Source of the DNA: Deltaproteobacteria bacterium
GTDB lineage: Bacteria > Myxococcota_A > Polyangia > GCA-2747355
Direction: 5' to 3'
DNA length: 64,000 nt
Assembly: GCA_020633415.1 (NCBI GenBank)
Contig: JACKDQ010000015.1
Span: forward strand, 1-64,000
This document shows, piece by piece, positions 8,901 through 17,483 of this stretch. Position 1 is the stretch's first letter. Each line of letters starts with the position of its first letter. A program made the position numbers and the translations under genes. A model generated the notes under the pieces. That model did not search any database and was not told where the DNA came from. It saw only the letters and a list, made by a program, of their open reading frames with translations.

Positions 8901-10542
8901 GGCTTGCCCCCAGGACGACGCGCACGTTATCGACGTCAAAATCGTCGTCCCAATCGCGCAGCTGATTGGTGCCGAAGGCGACCAGCAAGTCGATCGAGGT
9001 CTGGCGCGAGGTATTGGTGCGCAATCCAACGCCCCAACTCATCGTCATCTTCGAAAGCGTAGCCTGGCGAAAGCGCTTATCGAAGACATTGCCCAAGCTA
9101 GCGAACAGCTCGCCATCGAGAAAAGTCCAAACTGGGTAGCGATAGTTTGCCGAGAAGACCAGTGCGCTTTCGCCGCGGAATCGCCCCGATACAAAGCCGC
9201 GCAGATAGCGCTCTCCGCCGAGCGTGATCAGCGACGTCGCTGGCAGGGCATCGTTGCCGATCGCTTCGAGCATCTCGAAATAGACCCGTGCGCCGAGGAC
9301 GTGGTTGATGCCGCTGATGTCCCAAAAGGCTGCGGCAACCGCGCCAAATCGACCGTAGCTCAGTCCGCGATCGGCGGGATCCACCGAGAGCGATCCAAAA
9401 ACTTCGGCGCGCAGGCCGCTGCCGGGCGTGAAATCGCGCGCTGGAGAACGTGAGTCGATGGCGATCGCTGTCGCAAACGAAAGCAGTTGGTGCTGCTGAC
9501 CGAAGCCGGGTACCGCACTCGCCCCACCCTGCACGACGAACGGTGATCCCGGTTCGTCGACCGAAGGAACCTGGCCGGAAAGGATCTTGGTGTTTGCGTA
9601 CCCCGCGGCGATTTCGACGTACGACAGTCCGTAGCCGAGGGACGCACGCAGGGCCAGATCGACGCGCCCCTGACGCTGAGCAAAGTAACGCTCGTCGAGC
9701 TGGTGGGTGTCGGGTCCGATGCCGGTAAAGGCCAGATTGGGCTCGTTGGCGTAGCCACCCGACAGCGTAACCAAGCCGCCGTCATTGCGGAATACACGGA
9801 AACTGTCGCGCGCGATCACACTGTACCAGTCGCTGGTTCCGTAGCCGCCGCTTACCGCCAAGCTGTGACCTGAGTTGCCGATGTCGTTGTAAAAGAACAG
9901 CGCGCCGCCCCAGAAACCTCGGCCGGAGTCGAAGAACGCCGTCGGAAAGATGCCCGCCTTGCCATCGTCAAAGGTGAGGAACTCATAGACGCGTTGAAAC
10001 ACGTGATGTTTCTCAGCCAGCGTGACGCCGCCGACCAGCGGACGGCGGACGCCGTACTCGAGGACCAGATGCGCCGGATAGAGTGCGCCACGCGGGATCC
10101 AGACCAGCACGTTCTCCGCGCTCGGTCGGCCCGCTGGACGGCCGTCGTAATTGGGCTTTGCGCGATCGCGGCGGCCGTCACCGCTGTTTGCCGGGAGGTC
10201 TTCGGCCAACGGCGGCTTTGCTGGCGTGCCGGTGTGATCCAACCCCCGATACGGTTCGTCCACGGGGGTATCGATTCGCCGGCAAGGGGCGATTGTCGGC
10301 GGCTGGACGGCCCCTGTGCAGCGTTGCTCGTCGGTGGGCCTTGGCGATGGTGCAGGTGGGTCGTCACCAGCAGCGCGTTGCTTCGCGGTCGGTTGACTGG
10401 CTGCGCCGCCCGGTGGTGCAGGACGCGTGGTTGCTTGGGCTGGCTGTATCGTTGGCGCGCTAGTTGGCGCGGCCTGAACGATCGGCGCGGCCGTGCAAAC
10501 GACCACAATCAGTGGAACAACGGATTGGATTGCGCGGCTCAT
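8890..10542 (-). CDS. Omp85/BamA-type outer-membrane barrel without visible POTRA
   Basis: A 550-residue protein: signal peptide (1-24), a long Pro/Ala/Thr-rich disordered region (about 25-150), then a C-terminal surface-antigen (D15) barrel. The barrel shows the Omp85 L6 hallmark within GGERYLRGFVSGRFRGE (LRGF near residue 446), followed by SANYRYPVW, and ends with Phe (GASHGF) as barrels do. I see no POTRA repeats, so this is a barrel-only relative rather than BamA itself. It sits 38 bases after the RND exporter and overlaps the next lipoprotein gene, which suggests it is the outer-membrane exit of the same envelope pathway. Confidence 0.88.
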   Translation of the reverse strand: MSRAIQSVVPLIVVVCTAAPIVQAAPTSAPTIQPAQATTRPAPPGGAASQPTAKQRAAGDDPPAPSPRPTDEQRCTGAVQPPTIAPCRRIDTPVDEPYRGLDHTGTPAKPPLAEDLPANSGDGRRDRAKPNYDGRPAGRPSAENVLVWIPRGALYPAHLVLEYGVRRPLVGGVTLAEKHHVFQRVYEFLTFDDGKAGIFPTAFFDSGRGFWGGALFFYNDIGNSGHSLAVSGGYGTSDWYSVIARDSFRVFRNDGGLVTLSGGYANEPNLAFTGIGPDTHQLDERYFAQRQGRVDLALRASLGYGLSYVEIAAGYANTKILSGQVPSVDEPGSPFVVQGGASAVPGFGQQHQLLSFATAIAIDSRSPARDFTPGSGLRAEVFGSLSVDPADRGLSYGRFGAVAAAFWDISGINHVLGARVYFEMLEAIGNDALPATSLITLGGERYLRGFVSGRFRGESALVFSANYRYPVWTFLDGELFASLGNVFDKRFRQATLSKMTMSWGVGLRTNTSRQTSIDLLVAFGTNQLRDWDDDFDVDNVRVVLGASHGF

Positions 10543-10580
10543 CGTGAAGCCAGATCGCTAACACAATCTGGCGTTGACTG

Positions 10581-13079
10581 CTACGCGATTTGTTTGTGGT
10601 CCACCGTGCTGTGGGTGGTGCGCTCTTCGACGTCGGGGCGCTCTCTCAGACGCAGCAGTGCGGGAAAAAATACCGTCGTGGCGACGAAGGTGCAGCAGAA
10701 ACCGGTGACCGCTAGCCAGCCAAACGTTTGCAGCCCATAGTGCTGGGCGACGACGACGGTGCCGAAACCGATCGCAGTTGTCGCAGAGGCGAGCAGCGAG
10801 GCGGCGCCCGTTGTCGCGACGATGAACGACACGGAACGCCGCTGCTCAAGATCGTAGCGATGCTGTATATGCACGGCGTTGTCGATGCCGAGGCCGATTA
10901 GCGATGGGATTACCGCCTGATTAAAGACGTTGATCTCGATCGAAAACAGATAGCTGAATCCAGCAACCCAGAGCATCGCCATCGCCAGCGATCCTGCGAC
11001 CATTAGCACGCTGTCAAAACGGCGAAAGTCGAGGATCAGTAGCAGGAGGACTGCTGCCCCAGCGTAGAGCAGCACGCGTGGGCCGTCGGTGCGCATGCTG
11101 CGCAAAACACGCGCCGAGATGCGGTTCTCATCCAGAACAGTGGCCTGCAGTCCGCTGGCACGGAGAGACCCTTGAAGTGCGGTCAGCTCTTCACCCCAGG
11201 CGATGACTTCGTCGTCAGCAAACATCCGCGACTTGGGCCAGACCAGCACCACTGAGCCCTTGTTGTCGATCGTCGAAAAGAGTTGGCGATACGCGGGCGG
11301 CACGTCGGCCGTCGTCCAGGGTGTAACGCTAACCAGCTGCTTGGCCTGCAGCAGGTTCTCCTTGTCTTTCGCCGGCAGGTTGAACTGAAGTAGCTGGTCG
11401 ATTGCTGCGCCAAGTCGTTTGATCGACGACGCACGCTCTCCGCTGCGCTCGGGCACCATGTTGGCCAGCGAGAGCCAGCGGGCAATGCCCGATCCTTTGC
11501 GCTGTTCGACCCAGCGATCTAAGACCGCACCCACGCGTCGTGGCCCGTCATCTCCCTCGACCAGGATCGCGGCCGGTGCCAGCGAACCGCCGAAGGCTTT
11601 GTCGACGTCGTCGGAGAACTGCACGAGCGCTGACTGGCCGCGTAGTCGATTGAAATCATTGTGATAGCGTACGTTGTGCAGAAGCGTCGCCGAATAGACC
11701 GCCAGAGCAACGCCGGCGATGATCATCGGCCAGGCGAGGCGACGGCGCAGTCTTCTCGGTTCGGCCTGGTGTCGGTGACCGCCAAAGCCGGGGCGATGCG
11801 TTAGCGCGAGCGCAAGCGGTGGCAGCAACAAATAGGTCATCACGAGCGTGGCGATGACGCCGAAACCTGCGATCGCCCCGTACTCCGCGAAACCGCGGAA
11901 GCTGGCCGCTTGCATCGACAAGAACGCTGCCGCGGTAGTCGCCGCCGCCGTGGCACTAGCGGGCAGTGTGTCGGCGATCGCTTGCTGCATCGCCTCCTTG
12001 CGACGCAGTAGATGCTGGGGCAGTAGCTCTAGGTAGCGATGATAAAGGTGGATGCCGAAGTCGACACCTAGACCGATCAGTGCCGTCGTCAAGAAGCCGG
12101 AGACTAGGTTGAGTTGGGCAAACCGCAGGTCGGCGAAGCCAAAGGTGATCGCCAGGCCACCCAGCAGCGGTATCGTCAGCAGGATCGGCGCCTCGATTCG
12201 TCGCAGCCAACCGGTTAGCAGGACCAAGATCATCACCAGCGCGATCAACGCAGCTTTGCGTAGGTCGGTGGTCATCTGGCGGTGCTGCTCTTGGTTGAGT
12301 GGGACGCCGCCGGCGTAGCGGACGTTCACACCCTCAGCCTCAGGGTGGCGCGCCTTGACGATCGCGTCGACGCGTTCCAGCAATTGGCGGCCAGCGTCCA
12401 TGTCGCTGGTTGAGCCTGTAGGAAGCAGCCGCAAAAACAAGAAGCGGCCGTCGGGCGACGTCGCCGTTGAACGCAATAACCCGGCTTTTTCGCCGAGGCT
12501 ACGGCTGTCGCCGGTCAGGCTGGGTAGCGGCTCGTCGTCCTCGAGGTCAACGAATGCCATCGTTCGTTTGGCCTTGGCTTTGCGCACCTCGCGCTCGGCT
12601 CGCTCAGTTAGCTCCTTGAGCGCCGTGATCGGCATCAGCTGCAGTCGCCGATCGAGGAAAAAACGAACCGGGAACTCGACGTCGGCGCGGCGAACCCAGG
12701 GCTGCCTGCGCAGTTCGGCGACCAGTCCGCGGGCAAAGGGCAGCCGTCGCTCTTGTTTGCCGCCGATGGCGATGATCAGCTCGGCCGTCCCGCCGATCCG
12801 CTCCCGTGCGTGGAGGATTTCGTCAAGGACTGGATCTTTCTGATCGAGAAGCGCAGAAAACCTGGTGTCGAAGGTCAGATCTTTCGCGACAAACGCACCC
12901 GCTGCGGTTAGCGCAGCACCGATGACGAAGGCGAACAGTGGACGCCGCAGTAGAACCGCAGCGATATAGTTAGCGGCCTTCCAGCGGAGACTCTCTCGGG
13001 TGTGTTGTTTGCCGTGACGGGGCGAATCGTCGGAAGGCGAAGAGCTGCTGGACGAAGTAGTTTCGCGGGAACTCGACAT
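10581..13079 (-). CDS. RND-superfamily lipid exporter (MMPL/HpnN-like)
   Basis: An 832-residue inner-membrane protein with the RND plan: one transmembrane helix (about 48-67), a large periplasmic loop, a five-helix bundle (about 275-430, with ALIGLGVDFGIHLYHRY), a second helix and loop, and a second bundle (about 680-815, with SLIGLGIDNAVHIQHRY). The Gly-x-Asp motifs in the two bundles match proton-driven RND/MMPL exporters such as the hopanoid transporter HpnN. Lipids are the family's usual cargo; the cargo here is inferred. The only conventional start is ATG 13079, which makes a Ser-rich N-terminus encoded inside the 3' end of the hydroxylase gene (110-bp overlap). Confidence 0.9.
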   Translation of the reverse strand: MSSSRETTSSSSSSPSDDSPRHGKQHTRESLRWKAANYIAAVLLRRPLFAFVIGAALTAAGAFVAKDLTFDTRFSALLDQKDPVLDEILHARERIGGTAELIIAIGGKQERRLPFARGLVAELRRQPWVRRADVEFPVRFFLDRRLQLMPITALKELTERAEREVRKAKAKRTMAFVDLEDDEPLPSLTGDSRSLGEKAGLLRSTATSPDGRFLFLRLLPTGSTSDMDAGRQLLERVDAIVKARHPEAEGVNVRYAGGVPLNQEQHRQMTTDLRKAALIALVMILVLLTGWLRRIEAPILLTIPLLGGLAITFGFADLRFAQLNLVSGFLTTALIGLGVDFGIHLYHRYLELLPQHLLRRKEAMQQAIADTLPASATAAATTAAAFLSMQAASFRGFAEYGAIAGFGVIATLVMTYLLLPPLALALTHRPGFGGHRHQAEPRRLRRRLAWPMIIAGVALAVYSATLLHNVRYHNDFNRLRGQSALVQFSDDVDKAFGGSLAPAAILVEGDDGPRRVGAVLDRWVEQRKGSGIARWLSLANMVPERSGERASSIKRLGAAIDQLLQFNLPAKDKENLLQAKQLVSVTPWTTADVPPAYRQLFSTIDNKGSVVLVWPKSRMFADDEVIAWGEELTALQGSLRASGLQATVLDENRISARVLRSMRTDGPRVLLYAGAAVLLLLILDFRRFDSVLMVAGSLAMAMLWVAGFSYLFSIEINVFNQAVIPSLIGLGIDNAVHIQHRYDLEQRRSVSFIVATTGAASLLASATTAIGFGTVVVAQHYGLQTFGWLAVTGFCCTFVATTVFFPALLRLRERPDVEERTTHSTVDHKQIA

Positions 13080-13815
13080 CGGTCAATCCGTAGCCTTGCG
13101 GCTTTTTCGCTGGCAGGTGGGCAGTGCCAAAGATCCAGTCCCAGATCGCGAGTTTCGTGCTGAAGTTGATGTCGACGACCTCTTTGGCATGGTGCCACCT
13201 GTGCATCTCGGGCCCATTGATGATGCGTTGCAGCCAGCCGGTACGGACGTTGATATTCGCATGAATATACATGCCCCATACCGCGTCGATCACCCCTTTG
13301 TAAAGTCGAACGACCGGCGCAGCACCGAGTACGAATATCGGCAGAAACTCGATCGTTTGATTGATCGCGATCTCAACCGCATGTGAGCGCGACCCAGCCA
13401 CCCAGTCGACATCCTCGACCGAATGGTGGGCTTCGTGAGTGCGCCAAAGCCACTTGTTGCTGTGCTGCCAGCGGTGGAACCAGTAGATGTAGAAATCATG
13501 GACGACGAAGAAGAACAACAGCTGCACCCAGACGGGCCAATCGGAGACCAGTCTGAGCCGCGAAAGCCCGGTCGATGTGTCGAACCACTGGATAAACGCT
13601 GTGATTAGGACGCCGAGGAAGTAACTCTGGATCAGTGTGTACCAGAAGAAGTCGGTCCACCAACCCTTGCGAAAGAACTTCTGTTGCGGTGAATAGGGGA
13701 AGAACCGCTCGAGCGTGATGTAGATCACCGCCGAGATGCCGATGATCGACAGCGATGTTCCCTCGGGCGATCTGGCGAAGACTAGAAAGCGCGATAGCAG
13801 CGTGTCGATGTCCAT
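12970..13815 (-). CDS. Sterol desaturase / fatty acid hydroxylase family membrane enzyme
   Basis: A 281-residue integral membrane di-iron enzyme. The His clusters of the superfamily are all present: HDFYIYWFHRWQH (106-118), HEAHH (127-131) and HRWHH (205-209). Four or so hydrophobic segments surround them. Members insert a hydroxyl or double bond into sterols, carotenoids, fatty acids or sphingoid bases using O2. The start ATG 13815 has GAGGGG 8 bases upstream. The gene follows the NeuB-like gene by 39 bases and its last 110 bases overlap the RND exporter in another frame, so hydroxylase and exporter look functionally linked, perhaps lipid maturation before export. Confidence 0.9.
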   Translation of the reverse strand: MDIDTLLSRFLVFARSPEGTSLSIIGISAVIYITLERFFPYSPQQKFFRKGWWTDFFWYTLIQSYFLGVLITAFIQWFDTSTGLSRLRLVSDWPVWVQLLFFFVVHDFYIYWFHRWQHSNKWLWRTHEAHHSVEDVDWVAGSRSHAVEIAINQTIEFLPIFVLGAAPVVRLYKGVIDAVWGMYIHANINVRTGWLQRIINGPEMHRWHHAKEVVDINFSTKLAIWDWIFGTAHLPAKKPQGYGLTDVEFPRNYFVQQLFAFRRFAPSRQTTHPRESPLEGR

Positions 13816-13854
13816 CTTGGGCCCCTCGCTAACATCGGGCCATGCACGCGACGG

Positions 13855-14823
13855 CTAGGCGCGGATGCGGTGACCGTTGCTGCTGGTGTGGCCGTTGTTT
13901 CCGTGTTCCGCGCTGGCTGCTTGAACGACCTGGCTCGCCCCATCCGTGACGCGGCGAAGTTTCTTCGCGGCCTTCTGCTCTTCAGCATAGACCCGTTTGA
14001 TGCCGTCGCCGAGTGCCGCCTCGATGTCACGGATTTTGGATACCAAGCGCCCCATGCCGTCGAGCTCGACCGAGGCGGCTTGGTCGCTGCCCCACATCGC
14101 GCGGTCAAGCGTGATGTGCCGCTCAATGAACGTCGCACCGAGGGCGACTGCGGCAAACGTCGTCGCCAAGCCGCTCTCGTGACCGGAGTAGCCGATCGGG
14201 CATTCGGGAAAGAGATCCTTGAGCGTCTGAATCATCCGCAGATTGAGTTGATCGACGGGGCACGGATAGGTCGACGTGCTGTGAGCGATCAGGAGCTGCC
14301 CGCGATCGAGGACTTCGAGCGCCGACTGGATTTGTTCCATGCTCGACATGCCGGTCGAGATCATCAGCGGCTTTCCGGTTGCTTGCTTGGTGCGCAGCAG
14401 GTTGAGGTCGGTCAGTGAAGCCGATGCCGCTTTGTAAAACGGTACGTCGAATTGGGCGAGAAACTCGACCGCTGGCTCGTCCCAGCACGAGGCGGTCCAG
14501 ATGATGCCCAGCTCGCGGCAGTACGCGTCGATTTCGGCGTACTGGTCGCGGTTGAACTCAACCCGGTGCCGATAGTCGATGTAGGTCATCCGTCCCCACG
14601 GCGTGTCGCGCTCGATGTACCACTGATCGGCCGGAACGCAGATTTCGGGCGTGCGCTTTTGGAATTTAACGGCGTCGCATCCTGCTCGATGGGCGCCGGC
14701 GATCAGCTTTTTCGCAACGTCTAGCGAGCCGTTATGGTTGATCCCGATCTCTGCCATGATGAAAACGGGATGTCCGTCGCCGACGAGGCGATTGCCGAGC
14801 TTGATCGATGCTTTCTTGTTCAT
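13855..14823 (-). CDS. NeuB-family sugar-acid (nonulosonate-type) synthase
   Basis: A 322-residue homologue of sialic acid synthases, which condense phosphoenolpyruvate with an amino- or deoxy-sugar. Diagnostic segments are MAEIGINHNGSLDVAKKLI (about 24-42), AVKFQKRT, TASCWD, STGMSS, HSTSTYPCP and GYSGHESG followed by the metal-site FIERHITLDR. The TIM-barrel NeuB domain is complete, but the C-terminal antifreeze-like (SAF) domain that usually caps the active site is absent; the last 50 residues are a polar tail rich in Asn, Gly, Ser and His. Start: ATG 14823 with AGGA upstream. It lies 16 bases after the SDR gene in the glycan operon. Confidence 0.88.
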   Translation of the reverse strand: MNKKASIKLGNRLVGDGHPVFIMAEIGINHNGSLDVAKKLIAGAHRAGCDAVKFQKRTPEICVPADQWYIERDTPWGRMTYIDYRHRVEFNRDQYAEIDAYCRELGIIWTASCWDEPAVEFLAQFDVPFYKAASASLTDLNLLRTKQATGKPLMISTGMSSMEQIQSALEVLDRGQLLIAHSTSTYPCPVDQLNLRMIQTLKDLFPECPIGYSGHESGLATTFAAVALGATFIERHITLDRAMWGSDQAASVELDGMGRLVSKIRDIEAALGDGIKRVYAEEQKAAKKLRRVTDGASQVVQAASAEHGNNGHTSSNGHRIRA

Positions 14824-14839
14824 GGTGACCGTCCTTCCG

Positions 14840-15673
14840 CTACCAGATCGTCCAACCGCCGTCGACGACGAGGTTGGCCCCGGTCATGTACCGAGACGCT
14901 TCACTAGCAAGAAACAGCAGTGCGCCACGATAATCATCAGGGCTAGCCATTCGGCCCAACGGGGTGCGGCTAGCGTATTGTTTTATGAAATATTCGTCTT
15001 GTCCGTTTTGGACGCCGCCCGGTGAAAGTGCGTTGACGCGCACGCCCGCCCTGCCCCAGTAGGCGGCGAGAAAGCGCGTCAAGCCCAGTACGGCGGCTTT
15101 GGTCGTTGGGTATGCGGCAGACTTGTAAAACGGTTGGCTGCCATCGGGTTTGCGATAGATCGATTGGTCCGGGGCGACGACGCCATACGTTGAAGCGACG
15201 TTAATGATGCTGCCGTCGCCTTGCTCGAGCATCATTTGCCCGAGCACCTGGCAGCAGATAAACGTTCCGGTGACGTTGACCTCCAGCGACTTGCGGAACA
15301 ACTCGAGTGGGTAGTTTTCGAACTTCGAGAGCTCTGCGGAGGCCTGCGGATCCTCGAAAGCGTCGTTGAGTGCTGCGTTGTTGACCAAGATGTCCAGCCG
15401 ACCAAAACGCTCGCGCAGTTGGCCGCGAACCGCCTCAACGGACTGTTTGTCGCTGATGTCGGCAGCGATGCCCACCGCCTGCCCGCCGGTGTCTTGCGAG
15501 AGTTGGCGCGCCAGGTTGCCACAGGCATCGTCGTTGAGGTCGCTGACGATCACCGTGCAGCCGGCCTCGAGCAGCGCCTGGCAATGCTCGCGCCCGAGCA
15601 GGCCCAATGCCCCGGTAACCAGGGCGACGCGCCCATTGAGCTCAAAGCGCTCCTGTGTTGGTTTGCTCGTCAT
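14840..15673 (-). CDS. Short-chain dehydrogenase/reductase
   Basis: A 277-residue classical SDR. The NAD(P)-binding motif TGALGLLG is near residue 20, NNAA about residue 97, the catalytic Ser in the NVASTYG region and the Tyr/Lys pair in AAYPTTK (about 188-194). The C-terminal GGW region is also typical. It probably oxidises or reduces a sugar hydroxyl/keto group in the pathway served by the NeuB-like synthase and the transketolase pair. It sits 14 bases after the transketolase C-subunit gene and 16 before the NeuB-like gene. Substrate unknown. Confidence 0.9.
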   Translation of the reverse strand: MTSKPTQERFELNGRVALVTGALGLLGREHCQALLEAGCTVIVSDLNDDACGNLARQLSQDTGGQAVGIAADISDKQSVEAVRGQLRERFGRLDILVNNAALNDAFEDPQASAELSKFENYPLELFRKSLEVNVTGTFICCQVLGQMMLEQGDGSIINVASTYGVVAPDQSIYRKPDGSQPFYKSAAYPTTKAAVLGLTRFLAAYWGRAGVRVNALSPGGVQNGQDEYFIKQYASRTPLGRMASPDDYRGALLFLASEASRYMTGANLVVDGGWTIW

Positions 15674-15687
15674 ATTTTCAGCTGCTC

Positions 15688-16605
15688 CTAGGCCGAGGCC
15701 TCCCGGTACGCCCGCTCGACACGGTCCGCGATCGCGTCGGCGCTAAAGCCTTCGTGCTTGAGCAGGTCTTGGTAGAGCAAAGGTTTGAACCAGCGCTGTT
15801 CGAGCGCCAGCGGCGTAACGATCGCGGTCAGTCGCTGGCTAAGCAACAGCTCGGCAACGATCGTGTACAAGCCGCCGACGAGAAAATGATCTTCGATCGT
15901 TACCAGCAAGCGCTTACTGCGGGCCGCGTTGATGATCGCCTGTTTGTCGACCGGCGCCAGTGTGCGCAAGTTGATTAGCTGCGTTTCGATGCCGCGCGAA
16001 CGCAGCAAAGTCTGGGCGGCGTAGACCTCGTTGGTCAATGCGCCATAGGTCAGCAAGGCCACATCGCCCTCGCCGATCGCTTCTGCGCGTCCTAGCTCGC
16101 ACGGAACCCGATGGTGATAGGTCGGATCCCCGTCGTGGTAACGCACGTAGCAGGGCTTGCCACTGTTGATTACCTGCGGCAGGCCAGCGAGCAACTCTTC
16201 GCGGTCGGCGGGACAGAAGATCTGCATCCCGGGGATGCCTCGCATCAAGGCGACGTCCTCGATCGCCTGGTGGGTCGGCCCATTGGCAACCGACAAAAAG
16301 CCCGGAACGTAGCCGACGAGGGTCACCGGTAGCTGGCCGATGCCGATGTCGGTGCGGATGAATTCGTAGGCACGCATCACCAGGAAACAAGCCAGCGCGT
16401 GCACAATCGGTTTGCGGCCGCGAAGCGCGAGCCCGGCAGCCGTACCGATCATCGTTTGTTCGCTGATGCCCATGTCGATGAAACGTTCGCCAAGCAGTTC
16501 AGGGAGACCGCGAATCATCGCGCGGTTCTCGGCGGTCATCACCACCAGATCGGGGTCGTCTTTGGCAAGCGCGACCAGCAAGTCTTGGTAAGTTTGGCTT
16601 GTCAT
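15688..16605 (-). CDS. Split transketolase, C-terminal (pyrimidine-binding) subunit
   Basis: About 305 residues from ATG 16605, chosen because it overlaps the stop of the N-subunit gene in ATGA (16602-16605); the frame reaches 16704 but that extension would be inside the N-subunit. Features match the DXS/transketolase pyrimidine domain: the catalytic Glu region GERFIDMGISEQTMIGTAAG and GPTHQAIEDVALMRGIPGM, followed by a C-terminal transketolase domain. It should form a heterotetramer with the upstream gene product and transfer a two-carbon ketol unit. Its place between a cytidylyltransferase and an SDR/NeuB pair points to a specialised sugar pathway rather than the pentose phosphate route. 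Confidence 0.92.
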   Translation of the reverse strand: MTSQTYQDLLVALAKDDPDLVVMTAENRAMIRGLPELLGERFIDMGISEQTMIGTAAGLALRGRKPIVHALACFLVMRAYEFIRTDIGIGQLPVTLVGYVPGFLSVANGPTHQAIEDVALMRGIPGMQIFCPADREELLAGLPQVINSGKPCYVRYHDGDPTYHHRVPCELGRAEAIGEGDVALLTYGALTNEVYAAQTLLRSRGIETQLINLRTLAPVDKQAIINAARSKRLLVTIEDHFLVGGLYTIVAELLLSQRLTAIVTPLALEQRWFKPLLYQDLLKHEGFSADAIADRVERAYREASA

Positions 16606-17483
16606 CTGACGATCAGCGGCTTCGAGGTCAGCTGCGCGGCCTGCTCGCCATGGAGTTCGGCGAGCAGCGCTTCGACTTCTTGTGGCGTGAAGTTGACAAA
16701 CCAACGGTCAGCCCGCGCTTCGATACTCGGCAGGCCTTTTCCCCGCACGGTGTCGGCGATCAGCACGCTCGGGCCCACGGCGTCGGCGAGCAGCTGGGCA
16801 AAACCTCCCTGCAGTGCGTCGAAGTTGTGGCCATCGACGCGTACGGTATTCCAGCCAAACGCCTTGAATTTGTCTGCCAGAGGTTCCAACGGAATCAATT
16901 GTTCGGTTTCGATGTTCGCCTGGAATTGATTGCGATCGACGATCGCGATCAAGTTGCTGAGACCGTGTGCCTTTGCTACGAGCGCCCCCTCCCAGATCGT
17001 GCCCTCGTTCAGCTCGCCGTCCCCGAGAACGACGAACACGCGGTTCCGCTCGCCGCGCAAGCGGATATCTGTTGCGATTCCTATGCCAACGGAGAGCAGA
17101 TGCCCCAGCGAACCTGAGTGAAACTCAATACCGGGGATCTCGCGGTTTGGATGCCAATAAATCGCGTCATTCGCTTTGAGATGGTTTCTGAGTCGCTCGC
17201 GCTCAATAAAGCCGAGCTCGGCCAATGTACCGTATAGTGCTGGCACATCGTGGCCCTTGGACAACAGCAGGTAGTCGCGCTGCCGATCGCCGACGGTTTC
17301 CGGCGTAATATCGAGCAGATGATTGTATAGGTAGACCATTAGGTCGGTGCACGACAGCGACGCCCCGATAAAGCATCCACCACCCGTCGACATCCGAATG
17401 ACGTGCTCGCGCACCTTGAGCGCCTGTTCAGTTAGCGCGCTGCGCTCGGCGTCGGTCAAGGGCTGGGGCGATCCTCTGGTCAT
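16602..17483 (-). CDS. Split transketolase, N-terminal (thiamine diphosphate-binding) subunit
   Basis: A 293-residue TPP-binding half. The TPP motif begins at GDGELNEGTIWE and reaches the Asn of VDRNQFQA (about residues 153-188); the conserved SKGHDVPALYG and HSGSLGHLLSVGIG segments are also present. It overlaps the upstream cytidylyltransferase gene by 4 bases (17480-17483) and the C-subunit gene by 4, so all three are translationally coupled. Split transketolases of this type often occur in secondary or surface-sugar clusters; the donor and acceptor are not readable. Confidence 0.93.
   Translation of the reverse strand: MTRGSPQPLTDAERSALTEQALKVREHVIRMSTGGGCFIGASLSCTDLMVYLYNHLLDITPETVGDRQRDYLLLSKGHDVPALYGTLAELGFIERERLRNHLKANDAIYWHPNREIPGIEFHSGSLGHLLSVGIGIATDIRLRGERNRVFVVLGDGELNEGTIWEGALVAKAHGLSNLIAIVDRNQFQANIETEQLIPLEPLADKFKAFGWNTVRVDGHNFDALQGGFAQLLADAVGPSVLIADTVRGKGLPSIEARADRWFVNFTPQEVEALLAELHGEQAAQLTSKPLIVR

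Noticed and set aside
8901..9029. Longer start for the kinase-like lipoprotein
   Set aside because: It would place about 43 residues before the lipoprotein signal and lies wholly inside the barrel gene.
9994..10740. A 248-codon plus-strand frame opposite the Omp85 and RND genes
   Set aside because: Its translation is Arg/Ala/Cys-rich with no family features, typical of an antisense shadow of a GC-rich gene.
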